Shown one piece after another: positions 37,145 through 47,934 of a stretch of 64,000 nucleotides of DNA. The stretch comes from Antennarius striatus. Lineage: Eukaryota > Chordata > Actinopteri > Lophiiformes > Antennariidae. Location: assembly GCF_040054535.1 (NCBI RefSeq), contig NC_090792.1, positions 6,928,001-6,992,000 on the forward strand, in the 5' to 3' direction. Each line of letters starts with the position of its first letter. Position 1 is the first letter of the stretch. Under the pieces are notes generated by a model, which saw only the letters and a list, made by a program, of their open reading frames with translations, made no database searches and was not told the DNA's origin. Both the position numbers and the translations under genes were made by a program.

Positions 37145-40100
37145 TTAGAAGACTCCAAGTAATTGCAGGCCAACAGATAGGGAGAGGATGATGACACCAA
37201 AGTACCCAATGTAGCCATAGGCACCGTTCATCCTCTTGGCTGGATCTGGAACAAGACAAACGGGATAATTTATGGATTTAATGACAAGGGAAGGTCTGAG
37301 TCTGATTGGTAAATTCTGAAAGGCTTGGAAAATTCCTAGGAAATTCTTTTGTAGCCTCCACGTGACTGATATCTTTGAATAATGAGATCCCTCTGATACT
37401 TTGAAAGCTTTCTACGGAACATGGTTTGTGCTGAAAGATGTGGCAACAGAAATGGCAGGAAACAACTGAACTTAATTTGGGGTTGATCAGAGGCACTTCA
37501 TTTGGTGTCAGGTGTGTGTTGACTCCAATTTAACATGAGTTTGAATGTAAATGGTTGATTCTGAACATAGCGATATCCCCAGTTATAGAAGGGTTTGAAC
37601 ACCTACGTAACCACATTATTGCAGGTGTTTCTTTACTTCACCTCCCTTAAAGATTTCTGTTTGTTTTTCACTTTTGTTTTACAGGTTACAAGTCAAACTA
37701 GAACCAAGGCAATCAGAGACTGCAACATCCCGTGACTTAATCCTGACCTACTTTCAGGGTAGGTCAGGGTACCCTGCAGTAGTAGCTGGCTAGTGCATAC
37801 TGTAGACTAGTGCATATTGAGAAGGCTGGTGTGAGTGAGACCTTTGATCAAAGCTAGTGCATAGGTAGATCAAAGCACTGACTTTGATCTAGGGTCTTAC
37901 TCATACTGGCTTTCTCCCTTGTCTTTCTATCTTATCCGGTTCCCGAGTGTACAAAAGTTGAAATTTGACCTTAACCTGGTTTTCTCACGGCCAAGCTCAT
38001 CATCTCATTTTCATCCCCTTTGCCGCCCGAGTAATCTGCTTTTTATTTCATCTTTCGATCTGCAACAGTTCTGAATATACTGTATTTGGACTAACTAATG
38101 AATGGATGAACAAACAGATGAACACTGACAATCACAATACATCACTGCTTTGAAGCAGGATGCAATAAAAGGTGTAAACAGTTGTGAAATTATTTATTTT
38201 GATGTCTTCTTCTCCTTTTGGCTTTTCCCTTCATGGGTCGCCACATCGAATCAGTTGCCTCCATCTAACCCTGTCTTCTGCATCCTCTTCTTTCACACCA
38301 ACTACCTTCATGTCCTCTTTCACTACATCCAAAAATCTCCTCTTTGGTCTTCCTCTAGGCCTCGTGCCTTACAGTTCAAAACTCAGCATCCTTCTACCAA
38401 TATATTCACTATCTCTTCTCTGGAAATATCCATACCATCTCAGTCTGGCCTCTCTGACTTTATCTCCAAACCCTCTAACATGTGCTGTCCCTCTGATGTA
38501 CTCATTCCTGAGCCTATCCATCCTGGTCACTCCCATAGAGAACCTCAGCATCTTCATCTCTGCAACATCCAGCTCTGTCTCCTGTCTTTTCCTCAGTGAC
38601 ACTGTCTCTAAACCAAAGAACATCGCTGGTCTCACCACAGTTTTGTACACCTTTCCTTTCATTTTAGCTGAAACTCTTCTATCACACATCACACCCGACA
38701 CTTTTCTCCACCCGTTCCCTCCTGCCTGTACACGCTTCTTCACCTCTTTTCCACACTCTCCATTGCTCTGGACTATTGACCCTAAGTACTTAAAATCCTC
38801 CACCTTCTTGATCTCTTCTCCCTGTAACCTCACTCTTCCACTTGGGTCCCTCTCATTCACACACATGTACTCTGTCTTACTGCGGCTAACCTTCATTCCT
38901 CTCAAATCCAGGACAAACCTCCACCTCTCTAGCTTCTCCACCTGTTCCCTGCTCTCACTGCAGATCACAATGTCATTTGCAAACATCATAGTCCATGGAG
39001 ATTCCTGTCCAACCTCATCTGTCAGCCTGTCCATCACCATAGCGAACAAGAAAGGGCTCAGAGCTGATCCCTGATGCAGTCCCACCTCCACCTTGAACTC
39101 CTCTGTCACACCTACAGCACACCTCACCACTGTCTTACAGTTCTCATACATGTCCTGCACCGCTCTAACATACTTCTCTGCTACTCCAGACTTCCTCGTA
39201 CAATACCACAGTCCCTCTCTGGGCACCCTGTCATAAGCTTTCTCCAGATCTACAAAAACACAATGGAGCTAACCTCTGGCCTTCTCTGCACTTCTCTATC
39301 AACATCCTCCAGGCAAATACTGCAGCTGTAGTACTCTTTTTTGGCATGAAACCATACTACTGCTCACAAATACTCACTTCTGCCTTTAGTCTAGCTTCAA
39401 CTACTCTTTCCCATAATTTCATTGTATGGCTCATCAGCTTTATTCCTCTGTAGTTGCCACAACTCTGCACATCTCCCTTGTTCTCAAAAAATGGGCACCA
39501 GCACACTTCTCCATTCATCAGGCATCTTCTCACTATCTAAGATCCTGTTAAACAACCCAGTCAGAAACTCTACTGCCACCTCTCCTTGACACTTCCACAC
39601 CTCCACAGGTATATCATCAGGACCGACTGCCTTTCCTCTTCATCCTCTTCAATGCCTCCTCACTTCATCCTGACTAATCTTTGCTACTTCCTTGTACACA
39701 ACAGCCACCTATTGTAGTCTTTGTTCTCTCTCATTTTCCACATTCATCAACTCTTCAAAGTACTCTTTCCATCTTCCCATCACACTACTGGCACCTGTCA
39801 ATAGACTTCTATCCCTATCCTTAATCACTCTAACCTGCTGCACGTCCTTCCCATCTCTGTCTCTCTGTCTTGCCAACTTGCATAGATCAGTGTATAAATA
39901 ATTTACTTGTATATACATACATATACTGTACATACAGTATATATGTATACATACACACAGTGATATATATATATATACACACACACATATACATACATAT
40001 CTCCCAACATATATATTTGAATAAGCTCACTTGAAAATCTCACACTGTCACGCTTTAACTCCACCCACTACCTGCCCGACCAATCATGGCACATCTGCCA

Positions 40101-42256
40101 GAAGGAATCACATGAACAATATGGTGTACGGCATCGGCCAGCGAGGGTTCTTTGTTGCGGTCATGCCTTTCGTCCACACGAAAATGCAGATCTGCGACGA
40201 AAATGCTGGCCAAAGTGAAGTTTTTTGAAAATGCTGGGTCTGCGTTCTCGCTGTAACTGAAACTTTTTCAATCCGGGGGCGTCTCACTGTGATGAAAACC
40301 GCTGTGACGTTTGTGTGTGTGACACATGTCTACATGTACACACAGAATGGACGAAGTTAAAACAGCTATTTTTTGACGTATAACAGCTCCACGTTGAAGA
40401 TCCGTCGATAAACATGCTTGACAGTTGGGTATTTGTTTGTCTGTTTCTTTCTGTATGAGTCATAAAGTTTATATACAGTATTTTCTTCACTATAAGGCGC
40501 ACTGGATTATAAGGCGCACCTTTAATGAATTGTTTATTTTATAATTTATTCCATATATAATGTGCACCGGATTGTAAGGCACATATAGTAAAAAAGAAAT
40601 TAAAATAGATTTTAAAAAATAGTGGATGTAGTTGCGCTATCCGTCCACTAGCTAGAGCATTCATGACTGTGAATGGCCCTATTGTTATTTCAATGAAATA
40701 ACAACATTCTGAGCCTCATCAAGGAAACCTGATCATTTGATCACTTTGCCATCTTAGAAAGAAGTCAACACACATATTAAAAAGCCTGACATTAATTACG
40801 AGTGGACCACGCAGCTTGAACAGGGCAGATTATTTCCTGATCTGAAGTTCGAAGCAGATATTTAAACTCCGACGTTCGTCTTCGTTTATTGTTTCGATCG
40901 ATCGGTAGTCCAGTCGGAGGTGAGGTGCAGCTATTTGCTGCTGTGTGTCCTAAACAATATTTTAACTAGTTTTTAATGTCAGGCAGCTAATTTACTGGAA
41001 CTGGTGACGCTGTTTTACTCATAGAACTGACTTCAACGTCGGTGTCTCACCACCGTGAATCTCACAGCACGTCGCTGCCACACAGAATACACAAGCCCAA
41101 ATGCGCTCCCCCCCTAACGTGTTGTTTCAGGTATCAACTACATTTGCAAATCAATACAGCACACCAGACACCTTTGCCTAGCAGTGATTCTGCTCTTGAA
41201 ATTTCAGAAAAGGCTGGAAGCTCAGCTTTGAGGGTCTTTCACTCACCTTTATGCCAGTTTCTCCGTGTGTTTCCACAGACTATTAGAATGGACCGTCACT
41301 AGATTTCAGATTACAGCACTGACACTCGACAACAGCATTTTTTAGACCAATTAAGTTTAAAGTGGGTTATTTCCGGTGCCACAGTGGTTGGGAAATACTG
41401 AGATCAGTCAGTTAGTCAAACTTCATTAATAGAATTGTTGAAAGTTCCTTATGTTTTGCTACATTATCGTAGCCGGTCAAAGCGGATGCTCCATCAGACA
41501 GCAAGTCAGTGAGCCGCCACTTCGGCAACGCCCCTTGACTGCCGTTGTTAGGGGGCATAGACCCAAATACCTTATGAGGGTGCCCCTGGTGGCATGACTG
41601 CTGGCATGACTGCCGGCATGACTGCCCGTTTTTTTTCAGCAAACTTGTTTTTAAATACTAATATTAATATTAATCCATATATAAGGCGTGCCAGATTATA
41701 AGGCCTACTACGGGATTGTGAGAAAATTATAGGCTTTTAAGTGCGGAAAATACTGTATTTATTTATTAATTAATTCATTCATTCACGTTCCTCGCCGACC
41801 CCAGTTCTGGATTAGACCAGGATGCCCTGCCTGCTGGTGGGAGAACTTTGTGATGGAGTTCATCCTCCAGGAGGAACACCGTAAATTTCCACACGTGCTT
41901 ATAAACGTGCTGATCAACGCACTTATGCGGCTACTGCATTATTCACGTAGTGGTTCGGTTTGTGCTGCAAGTTTTGACAGTAATATAAGGCGGGTGTTTT
42001 CTAAAGCAGGGGAAATATTGTCCAAAAAAAAGAAGAAATCACCCAAGAGCTGCCCACAGTGAACAAAAATTGTTTGTTCACTGTGGGTTTTTTAATAAAA
42101 ACCAATGATATGACCCAAGCATAATCACTGGCTATACCTCAACGTTACAAAAGCACAATCATTGTCCATACCCCAACCCCCCTCCCCTCACTGTATATGT
42201 TTACTGTATTTTCATTTTAGTCATGTCCAAATGATAATTTTCCATACTGCCAGTGT

Positions 42257-42332
<76 letters not shown>

Positions 42333-44542
42333 ATACTGTCTATGTGTGCAAGCATTTGGAGTTAAACAAAAGTAAAGTTTCTATGGGAATTATTAATGAT
42401 CTTTTTTTTTTTTTACACACACACACACACACACACTAGTGTACTGCTATCACTACAATATACATGTTTTGCATACTTCCTTATTTCCAGCTGATATTTT
42501 CGCATCGAGTAGATGTTGTACTAGAGCAAATGAAGCCTCATGAAGCTTCGAACTGCAGTGAACTGGTTGAGATGAAGAGATTCACTGCTTCATGGGGCTT
42601 CATCTGCCCATCACTACTTATACATGGACTTCCCAGTTAACTTAATTTTAGAGTGTCATAACTGTTCCAACAATTATCATGTTTTTGAGCAGAGAGTCCA
42701 AACAGCAGGAACGACACCGAAAATGGCAACCATTTCTGACTGAAACTAGCTGGCTAACACGAACAGTCTGTGCAACTAAGGTTTCCATTTTGAATAGGAC
42801 AATCAATGTATCCAAAATGCACCTCGGGCATCTGACAAAAACAGTCTTTAAGTAACGACAAAGTTCTGTTCATGTAGTCAGCTAACAGAACTATCACTTC
42901 TCTAAAATTTCTTTTCCACTTGCTCTTTTGACAGGTGCCTTTTCCTTTAACTTAAGCTCCTTTCCCAATCTCACGATTAGTTTTCTTTCTCCTGTTAGCC
43001 TGCTAACATTGATCTACGGCTTCGCAATGTCCGCCTAGCACCATCCATGATTTGCCAACACAAAGTCGTTACGTCATCACATTGATTTTTGACTACATTG
43101 GGTGAACTTGGTTTTTAATACCAAAACATTTCATATGTTTGGTATGAAGTCTGATGTTATTGTTTTACTATACTATTGTGGAAATCCCACGATGAAACAA
43201 TGATATCAGACTTCATTCCAAACATATGAAAAGAATAAATCGCTACCTTGTTCTATGGAGCTAATGTTAGATTGCTAACGTGTAGAGCTCCAGCTAAACA
43301 ATAGCAAACTGATGCTAGACGAGCTTTTGCAGCAACACAACGTGAGACACAGTGATGTCATGTATGCTAGCACATATTCCTTCTAGATTACTTTACTACC
43401 TGAACAGTGATTTCTACATTTTATGTGAATGAATGTCCATTCTGTGTGTACATGTAGACACGGGTCATACACACTAATGTCACAGCAGTTTTCCTCATAG
43501 GGAGATGCCCCCTGGAAAAAAAAAGTTTCAGTTACAGCGTCCACACGACAACGAAGCCCCGGCGTTTTCAAAAAACTTTAGCCAGCATTTTTGTCAGATA
43601 TCCACGTTGCCGTGTGGATGAAAGGCATAACCCCAACAAAAAGCCTCACTGCCCGATGTCTTATGCCATATTGTTCACGTGATTCCTTCTGGCAGATGCG
43701 CCATGACTGGTTGGGCGCTTGATTGATAGGTACTGGGTGGAGTTAAAAAGCGTGACAGTGTGACATTTTCTAGTGAGCTTATTCAAATATATAGGTGGTG
43801 AAATATAATAATGACACTGTCATAACCACTGTGTTCTGACACCTGTTCTGTGTTACCAGTCTTACCTCCAGTATAATAACCCCAGGCATAAGAAAACCTG
43901 CTGGTTACCCAAATTGCTCCAAGCACAGATGCAGAAAGCTGAAATGAAGAACAAAGAAACAGACTTTTAGTAGAGGTGTCTATAGTTCTGCTTAGTCACC
44001 GTGACATTATCTTTCAGGAGCCTGACTCTGTTATCTGGAGGATCTATGTCAAAGATCATGAGCACTGCCTGCACCTCCCATCGCACTAGCACTGTCCTTA
44101 TACTGTGACAGAAGTTGTGCAGTCTTGTACCAAATAGTGCAAATAGCACATTGTTCCAGGTGAAATGTGCATACCGGGTAGACCAAGGCTGCAATGGTCT
44201 GGAAGAGCAGCCACTGCGGGTACACTTCCAGGGTGTTCTGGTGTGCTCTCTGGATGCAATTAAACACCGGCTCCTTGTCGCTGTACATGGTGGGATACTG
44301 GAAGACGAACAACACACACACGGTCAGAACTCAGCAAAACAATCACAGACCGTCCAGTTTTAACTCCTGCCTGTTTCATACATCCCCCCCTTAAATCACA
44401 TTTTAACCACGGTTACCTTCACGTCATACTTCTTCCTGCCAGCCCCAACCTTCACGGCTAAATACCCCAGCATGATCCAGCTGTAGAGGTAAATAAAGAT
44501 GGCGTATCCGAAGCTGGGCGGCAACACGGTCAGAACGTCCAT
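37145..44542 (-). CDS. mgst3: Microsomal glutathione S-transferase 3 (complete, 4 coding exons, 140 aa)
   Basis: Exons in transcript order: 44542-44417, 44297-44175, 43938-43866, 37245-37145 (stop TAA), 423 nt in frame. The product begins MDVLTVLPPSFGYAIFIYLY and carries the MAPEG signature FNCIQRAHQNTLE at residues 54-66, then VYPQWLLFQTIAALVYP, FSYAWGYYTGDPAKR, and ends LSVGLQLLGVF. Four hydrophobic segments fit the MAPEG four-helix fold. The family are trimeric ER/nuclear-membrane enzymes with glutathione transferase and peroxidase activity, including leukotriene C4 synthase-like activity. Intron 3 is 6.6 kb and packed with repeats, whereas the other introns are short. Fish have several mgst3 paralogues, so the a/b suffix cannot be given. 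Confidence 0.93.
37620..38150 (+). repeat. Unclassified GATCAAAGC repeat family, copy 3 (mgst3 intron 3)
   Basis: It runs from TTTCTTTACTTCACCTCCCT through GGTCAGGGTACCCTG, GATCAAAGC words at 37847-37892, and CCGAGTAATCTGC to AACACTGACAATCACAATAC. This is the best delimited unit in the window, about 530 bp. It is very close to copy 2 in the maco1 intron. Confidence 0.72.
38204..39896 (-). mobile_element. 5'-truncated RTE LINE, reverse (mgst3 intron 3)
   Basis: The minus frame 39226-38369 encodes the second half of reverse transcriptase and the C-terminus (VGLHQGSALSPFLFAMVMDR, TEYMCVNERD, EDFKYLGSIVQSNGECGKEV, LRNEYIRGTAHVRGFGDKV). Upstream fragments to about 39896 encode LARQRDRDGKDVQQVRVIKD. 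The 3' end is at 38204 (plus-strand TTCTTCTCCTTTTGGCTTTT). The catalytic box is FANDIVIC instead of FADD, and there are frameshifts near 39230-39690, so it is dead. It is the same family as 50890-54112. Confidence 0.9.
39897..40004. repeat. AT/CATA-rich simple repeat
   Basis: Low-complexity TATACATACATATA-type sequence between an RTE copy and a family F repeat. It may be expanded LINE or insertion-junction sequence. Confidence 0.7.
40005..41990 (+). repeat. Repeat family F, copy A, split by a nested transposon
   Basis: The left part, 40005-40473, contains TTGAATAAGCTCACTTGAAA, CACATCTGCCAGAAGGAATC, GTCTACATGTACACAC and ACGTATAACAGCTCCACGTT. The right part, 41758-41990, contains CATTCATTCACGTTCCTCGC, TGGTGGGAGAACT and AAATTTCCACACGT. 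Copy C (56700-57290) has the two parts contiguous. The family shows motifs such as GTCCACACGAAAA and GTGTGGACG, and I cannot assign it to a superfamily. Confidence 0.65.
40474..41757. mobile_element. Nonautonomous TIR DNA transposon (TACAGTATTTTC ends)
   Basis: The left end TACAGTATTTTCTTCACTAT and the right end GTGCGGAAAATACTGTA are inverted repeats. Sub-terminal TATAAGGCGCAC words occur at both ends (40491-40520, 41685-41710). It interrupts family F copy A, and the uninterrupted site is seen at about 57012. The 1284-bp interior has no transposase. It includes a small tandem of GGCATGACTGC units at 41590-41625. The superfamily is not certain. Confidence 0.8.
42253..42332. repeat. (TG)n microsatellite
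   Basis: A TG run of about 36 units with a GCGCGC interruption near 42320. A (CA)11 run at 42415-42436 follows after a T-tract. Confidence 0.95.
42487..43215 (-). repeat. Unclassified repeat family R2, copy 3, with fold-back end
   Basis: On the minus strand it matches 16110-16806 (GTACAACATCTACTCGATGC, then TAGTTTCAGTCAGAAATGG). At 43128-43163 its own start is followed, after a 15-base spacer, by the same start in opposite orientation at 43178-43213 (CATATGTTTGG and CCAAACATATG), giving an inverted junction. It lies in mgst3 intron 3. Confidence 0.62.
43385..43800 (-). repeat. Repeat family F, copy B (reverse)
   Basis: Read on minus it starts TATATATTTGAATAAGCTCA, continues CTGCCAGAAGGAATCACGTG, and ends around GTGTCTACATGTACACACAG. 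It parallels copy A's left part but lacks the right part. It ends about 65 bases before mgst3 exon 3. Confidence 0.65.
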
Positions 44543-45454
44543 CTCTGCTCGGTGTGTTCTCGGAGGAAAGCGGGGTAAGAGTTATTCGTAGCACCGTCAA
44601 GTTCTGTGCTCTGCAGTCGGGTATGAAGTCCAGGTGGTTACCTAAATCTCGGGAGATCGCCTGGACAAAACCTCGCGAGGTTTTATATATAAAGGGCAAT
44701 GCCACCAAGTTCAGATGTGTTAAAATAGAATGAGGGAGAATAATAAAAAACATTAAATGGGGCACATTGTTTGTTGTTAAAAATGTTTTAATTGTCCAAG
44801 TATAACCCAAAACTAATTTCGAGTTTTTTTATTTGCGGTATGCCATATTTTTCGTCAAAAAAATAAATAAATTCCAAAGTACATCCACCATTACCAAAGA
44901 CACTCTTCATTCCAGATTTCATACTTGGATGTATCAACCCATAATTTATCATTAGTATTAGTTCAGGTCATATACATTGTGCTGTCATAAAGAATTGAAT
45001 TAAAAATGAAGGACGGAGCACTATATTTTTTTTTCTTTTTTGACTGACTTGTCAAGTCTTGCCAGATTTCCTACTTCCTTCACTTCGGTGGAACACCCAG
45101 ACGGAACGTGGTGCGTTCAAAGAGAGAAATCCTCCTCGAAAAACAAACTCCACGTAATTTAAGTCCTTTGGACGGACAGTAGAAAACACTCAAAGAAATG
45201 AGAATATCATAAGAAGAAAAATAGAAACGAGTCTGAAGTTGGTGAATAAATAGAAAGACACTACGCTTGTTTAAAATGTTAATGTATATATGTTTAAAAC
45301 ATATACTCATAGCAGTAAAGACAGAAATTAATAAAATAATTATAATAATAATTTAATTATATTTTTCTTCAAATTATGTCAACAACATTATGAAAGCATA
45401 TACAGGATATACACAAAAATGAGTAACACATCATTTTGATATCATGGGGATAGA
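44543..45454. other. mgst3 promoter and intergenic DNA
   Basis: It begins at the mgst3 start codon. The first 130 bases are GC-richer and contain GAGATCGCC and CCTCGCGAGG (44660-44680), a plausible promoter palindrome. The rest is AT-rich with no gene seen. Confidence 0.4.
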
Positions 45455-45903
45455 AAATATCAGTATCAGGAACAGTACCTTTGGATTGGCAGACCGGGGA
45501 CCGTAGAGTGGCTGGGCGCACCCCTAAAGATAGGGTGAGGAGCTCAGTCACCAGGGAGGAGCTCTGAGTAGAGCCACTGCTCCTCCGCCTCGAGCGGAGC
45601 CAGCGAAGGTGGCTTGGGCATTTGTTCTGGATGCCTCCTGGACACCTCCCTGATGAGGTGTTCCAGGTATGTCCTACCGGGAGGATGGGAGGGACCTCGG
45701 GGAAGACCTAGGACATGCTGGAGGGACTATGTCTCTAGGCTGGCCTGGGAACGCCTCAGGATATCCCTGGAGGAGCTGGAGGAGATGTCTGGAGAGATGG
45801 AAGTATGGGCATCCCTCCTGAGACTGTTGTCCCCGCGTACCGGCCCCGGATAAGAGGTTGAAGATGGATGGTTGGATGGATGGATGGATGGATGGATGGA
45901 TGG
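45455..45903 (+). mobile_element. RTE/Rex3-like LINE fragment, 3' end
   Basis: It shares GGAACAGTACCTTTGGATTG, GATGCCTCCTGGACACCTCC, TCCTACCGGGAGGA and the (GGAT)n tail (45872-45902) with the LINE at 27795-31072. Internal deletion removed the reverse transcriptase. Confidence 0.85.
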
Positions 45904-46173
45904 AGAAAATATCAAAGCAAAGAAAGGACCAATCGCTTCATTAATCATTAAGAACATCCAATCAGTTACAAAACAGAAAACAGTGATTGAAATAACACAA
46001 ACTACCAATCAACAAGTGCAAAAAAAAAGGATCAACTGGATTGCTTTAGATTAGTTGAAAATTCCAGATACTTATCCTGTTGCAGCAGAAAACAACAAAA
46101 GACCGAAACCAACAAGACAATGAGTCTCTTTAGGAGTCGTTACCATCCATAAGGGAGTTGTTGACCTAACAAG

Positions 46174-46370
46174 TCATCCAAAACCTGTTTGAGTCGATCC
46201 ACTGGACGTTAAGAAAGTTCTTGAAGACGTTTCATCTCTCATCCAAGAGACTTCTTCTGTGAAGACTGTAGAAGTGAAGATTTAAGTCTTCAGTGAAGAC
46301 TGAAGAAGTCTCTTGTCTTCAAGAACTTTCTTAACGTCCAGTGGATCGACTCAAACAGCTTTTGGATAAC
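46174..46370. repeat. Long palindromic (fold-back) repeat
   Basis: The left arm 46183-46228 contains CTGTTTGAGTCGATCCACTG and GACGTTAAGAAAGTTCTTGA. The right arm 46313-46361 is its reverse complement. The inside (AGAGACTTCTTCTGTGAAGA and its partner near 46290-46312) continues the pairing. The trailing part reads CATGACCTGGATGACTGAGA. It could be a MITE or foldback element. Confidence 0.85.
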
Positions 46371-46985
46371 CATGACCTGGATGACTGAGAACCTACACAG
46401 ACACCTAACCAGTCTGATTTGAACTGGTGAATAGGTGCGTCGACTATTTACAGTGGAAAAAGATCTGTGATTCTTTCTTTTCTTTTGCTTTACTTGATTT
46501 ACCTCAATCTGTATGAATCTACACAGACAACACAGGGTACACTTGGAATCTGCAAGTCAGGAGTCATAGCTATATCAAAGTTTTTTTTCAGAGATCAGCA
46601 CATGTAGAGCTAAAGAGCAACAAATTAGCGTACAAATATGCAAAAGAAACAACAAAAACTTAAATTAGGATGACAGTAAACCACAGTCAATCAGAAGTCA
46701 AAAGCATATTGTATCAGAGATGAAAAAGACACAGCAAAAGCAATAGAATAATGAAAGGCATTTATTTAGATTTACACAGACCAGATAAACAGTACAAAAA
46801 ATAAAACTGAGCACAGTAAACAAATGAATACTGTACATCATTATGCACTGCCCACAATGTCAACAGGAGAGACAGATACGTAAAGTAAATATGGAATCAG
46901 TAGGGTTGTAGGATGTAGCCTACTGTTTATATTATGGAGAAGCACCAGATTAATTTCAAAGTACCGTCGTAGGTTAAATCCATAC
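46371..46985. other. Intergenic DNA upstream of rsrp1
   Basis: AT-rich with no gene or repeat end recognised. Confidence 0.45.
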
Positions 46986-47321
46986 TCTTCAATGCAATGA
47001 AGCGCTCTAGAGGTCGACCTACTCTTCAAAGCAGCAGGGGGCTCCAAAGCGCGCGAGGCGTTGCCTAACAACCAAACCACATAAAGGCAGCAGCTCAGCG
47101 GTCGCTGCGTCAATCCAGAAACGACAGCAAGGGAGTAACAACGTGAAACCCCCTTTGTTCTCTACTTTAAAAAAAAAAATTGATTATTTAACAAGCAAAC
47201 TGTAGTATTTTTGTCAAAAATATACATTCTTCGTATATTCGTACGTTTTGCAGAGGTGATTTTCTGGAGATACATCGGTAATATCAGCGTTTTTGAACGA
47301 AGGTTTCGCTTCAATCTGCCT
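46986..47321 (+). promoter_or_regulatory. rsrp1: Presumed rsrp1 promoter and noncoding exon 1
   Basis: This is a locally GC/CpG-richer stretch with a near X-box word GTTGCCTAACAACC at 47060-47073 and an ATAAAGG TATA-like word at 47081. A donor-like CTG|GTGAGA at about 47321 could splice to the acceptor at 47915-47916 just before the ATG exon. The start site is not determined. Confidence 0.4.
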
Positions 47322-47934
47322 GGTGAGAAATGCAACGCGTTAGCTTAATGCTATTTTGCCAGTCAAGTTCTGTTGTTAAATACTGTAATTCCATTCATTG
47401 GCGTCATTGTATTTTGTTGTGTTATTGATGTGTTTTTAGTGTTGTCGTTTGTAACTAGGTAAAGGTTTTGGATTGAAAGGTCGGTGTAATTATAGCATAT
47501 GCTAGGTGAAGCTAAAGTTTTTGGGGTTTGTTTGCGTCGTCGGGGAAGTTTCCAGTCAGATAATATATTAAAAATTAATTTTAACGTGCGTGTATGTATC
47601 ATGTGTACTTATTATTGTTGCTTATTTGTTTAAGTAGTTTTTAATGATGGTGGAAAGTTTCGGGTTGAAAGGCCTATCGAGAGACGGCTTGCGTAATCGT
47701 GGAAATTTCCAGGCGTTGCAGTTACTTGCAGTTAGTTCTTTTGGCCGCCAGGGGCAGCAGTAAAAACGATTACGCAAGAGAACCCACAAACATGGTGTCT
47801 GGAATTATTACATTAACGACACGTGTTGTTCTTAACAATAACGGAGTCATCCCATTCGAAATGGACTGATATACGACTAAATAAATACTGATGCAGATTT
47901 CTATTTCTCATTTCAGCTTGTAGACAATAAAGCA

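Noticed and set aside
38184-39074. 296-residue plus frame
   Set aside because: Antisense shadow of the reverse RTE reverse transcriptase.
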